A stretch of 64,000 nt of DNA from Turnera subulata. Taxonomy: Eukaryota > Streptophyta > Magnoliopsida > Malpighiales > Passifloraceae. Below, piece after piece: positions 62,836 through 64,000 of this stretch. Made by a program: the position numbers and the translations under genes. The notes below the pieces were generated by a model. That model was not told where the DNA came from. It saw only the letters and a program-made list of their open reading frames with translations, and made no database searches. The stretch is from positions 1 to 64,000 of the forward strand of contig JAKUCV010001759.1 of the NCBI GenBank assembly GCA_028386065.3, given 5' to 3'. Each line of letters opens with the position of its first letter. Position 1 is the stretch's first letter.

Positions 62836-64000
62836 TTATGTCTCTGAACAGGTTGCTTCTTGCATCATAACCCAATAAACGGCGCAATCCCTATCCGCAC
62901 CAGCACAAGGATAATGCATAGTTACATTTCGCAATTTCAAATCCCAGACATAAACCATACTACTATGTGCGTCGAGATAATAGATAGAATTCTCTTTGAT
63001 TGTGGGTTCAGATGCGGAACAAAACGTACCATAATTGTCCAGAAAAATGGCTTGTGCTCCTATGTCCTCCACCTTGGCACATTCCAACCTGCTGCTTCTA
63101 TTCGATATCGAATCCAGATCCACCTTGTAAATTGCAAAATCAATCCTTGCAGGCCCATAAAGATGACGATCAGTCGGATAAAGTGCAACAACCAAAAAGA
63201 TTTCACCAAAAGATTCAATCAAGTATTCGAACCAGGAATTGCTGGGAGGGTAAATTTTCTCTGGCAATTGTGCCCTCACCATCAACTGAACTTTTGATCC
63301 CTCCAAAATTTCAAGAATGCATAAATAACTGAAACCATCTTCATTTGAATTGTAACCATATATCTTCCGTCCAGTGGCCATGAATGGCCGAAAATAATCC
63401 TCCACCATACTTGTATAATCTACCTTGACAAACCCATCATCACCCAACTTGCAAAACATCATATATCTCTTGTCACTGTCAAAAAATATTACGTGACAAT
63501 TAGAATCAGACAAAGATGCTGAAAGAAGGCACCCTTTCCAACTGAAATCCACAGAAGGGAGTTGAATTCTCTGCCCCGTTGCAACATCCAGAACAAAGTA
63601 CTGGACATTATTTGAGGCGGCGGTGGCACCTTCTTCTTCCACCACTAAACATCCGTAAGAAGAAGCACATATGGATTCGGATTGCATCTCCATGGGGAGG
63701 ACTCTGGTATTTCCTGATCGTATGCTACAAAGAATTGGGTTTGGCATGTTCTCCCCGCCATAGCAAATAAGCCAAGGATGTGGCGGTCGAGATTCTGATA
63801 CAGAGGGAGGAAGAGACAATACCGGCCGAGTACTTAATGGAGGACACTCACAGAAACCATCCTTGAGCATTAATACTGACGACTTGTCTTTGGCCAAGGA
63901 AGGTTTGATCCAAATAGCATGTAGTTGTCTCGTTAAACCACAGCTAAGTGTGTCATCATCAGCTGGACGAGAAGAAGAACCAACGCCAGTATAATAAAAA
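62836..64000 (-). CDS. DUF295 (KIB1-like propeller) protein, 5' end outside the window
   Basis: At least 353 residues, continuing in an open frame past the right edge. The only clear starts are beyond the window, because the frame from 63897 leftwards opens with a non-ATG codon and the codons above it (CGLTRQLHAIWIKPS) are also open. Recognisable DUF295 features are HPWLICYGG near the start of the propeller, MQSESICASSYGCLVVEE, VLDVATGQRIQLPSVDF, LVVALYPTDR, KVEDIGAQAIFLDNYGTFCS and NSIYYLDAHSSMVYVWDLK. Many plant members carry an N-terminal F-box, so an F-box may be encoded off the edge; others lack one and lie in organelles. The role is unknown. No stop or frameshift was seen. The stop is TAA at 62838-62836. 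Confidence 0.85.
   Translation of the reverse strand, partial: FYYTGVGSSSRPADDDTLSCGLTRQLHAIWIKPSLAKDKSSVLMLKDGFCECPPLSTRPVLSLPPSVSESRPPHPWLICYGGENMPNPILCSIRSGNTRVLPMEMQSESICASSYGCLVVEEEGATAASNNVQYFVLDVATGQRIQLPSVDFSWKGCLLSASLSDSNCHVIFFDSDKRYMMFCKLGDDGFVKVDYTSMVEDYFRPFMATGRKIYGYNSNEDGFSYLCILEILEGSKVQLMVRAQLPEKIYPPSNSWFEYLIESFGEIFLVVALYPTDRHLYGPARIDFAIYKVDLDSISNRSSRLECAKVEDIGAQAIFLDNYGTFCSASEPTIKENSIYYLDAHSSMVYVWDLKLRNVTMHYPCAGADRDCAVYWVMMQEATCSET

Overview
The window is nuclear DNA of a flowering plant, most likely a woody dicot. It carries intron-rich genes for chloroplast and ER proteins, a Pol III-type plant snoRNA promoter, and plant-type hAT, MULE, LINE and LTR elements. I cannot name the species. 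All coordinates were read by eye; splice sites were placed by matching reading frame, GT/AG borders and family sequence.

Layout. 1.2-2.4 kb: PSAO (photosystem I subunit O, minus strand), whose last intron holds a tRNA-Gln(CUG) gene on the opposite strand. 6.85-7.86 kb: an intronless F-box gene (minus). 12.2-12.5 kb: a U3 snoRNA gene (minus) with an upstream sequence element and TATA box. 13.95-16.45 kb: a ten-exon leucine-rich-repeat gene (minus) with a hAT-type MITE just upstream of its start. 18.3-21.2 kb: a nine-exon gene for a chloroplast-targeted membrane protein (plus). 22.3-27.4 kb: a fourteen-exon nicalin gene (plus). 30.4-31.4 kb: a previously unrecognised-looking small three-exon gene for a Cys-rich/Ala-rich protein of 113 residues.

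31.5-49 kb is a repeat-built accessory region. A non-coding block is present in at least four diverged tandem copies. Later insertions have landed in and around them: a solo LTR (TSD TTATG), a MULE-type element full of degenerate telomere-like repeats (9-bp TSD), a 3.6-kb LINE, and a LINE tail invaded by one hAT-type element that was itself invaded by another, both with perfect 8-bp TSDs. 50.6-53.4 kb is a 2.7-kb hAT-type element carrying exon-like gene fragments. 54.8-58.8 kb is a decayed ABCC transporter pseudogene (minus). 60-62.5 kb holds two MITE-like elements. The window ends inside a DUF295 gene (minus) running off the right edge.

The most unusual signal is a set of tiny insertions: a homopolymer A/T run plus 5-9 other bases, flanked by 13-18 bp direct repeats. 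They look like LINE-mediated retroposition events truncated almost to the poly(A) tail. Two lie in the duplicated block, where sister copies supply the unoccupied site. The genes are ordinary single-copy housekeeping or photosynthesis genes and do not form a cluster with a joint function.
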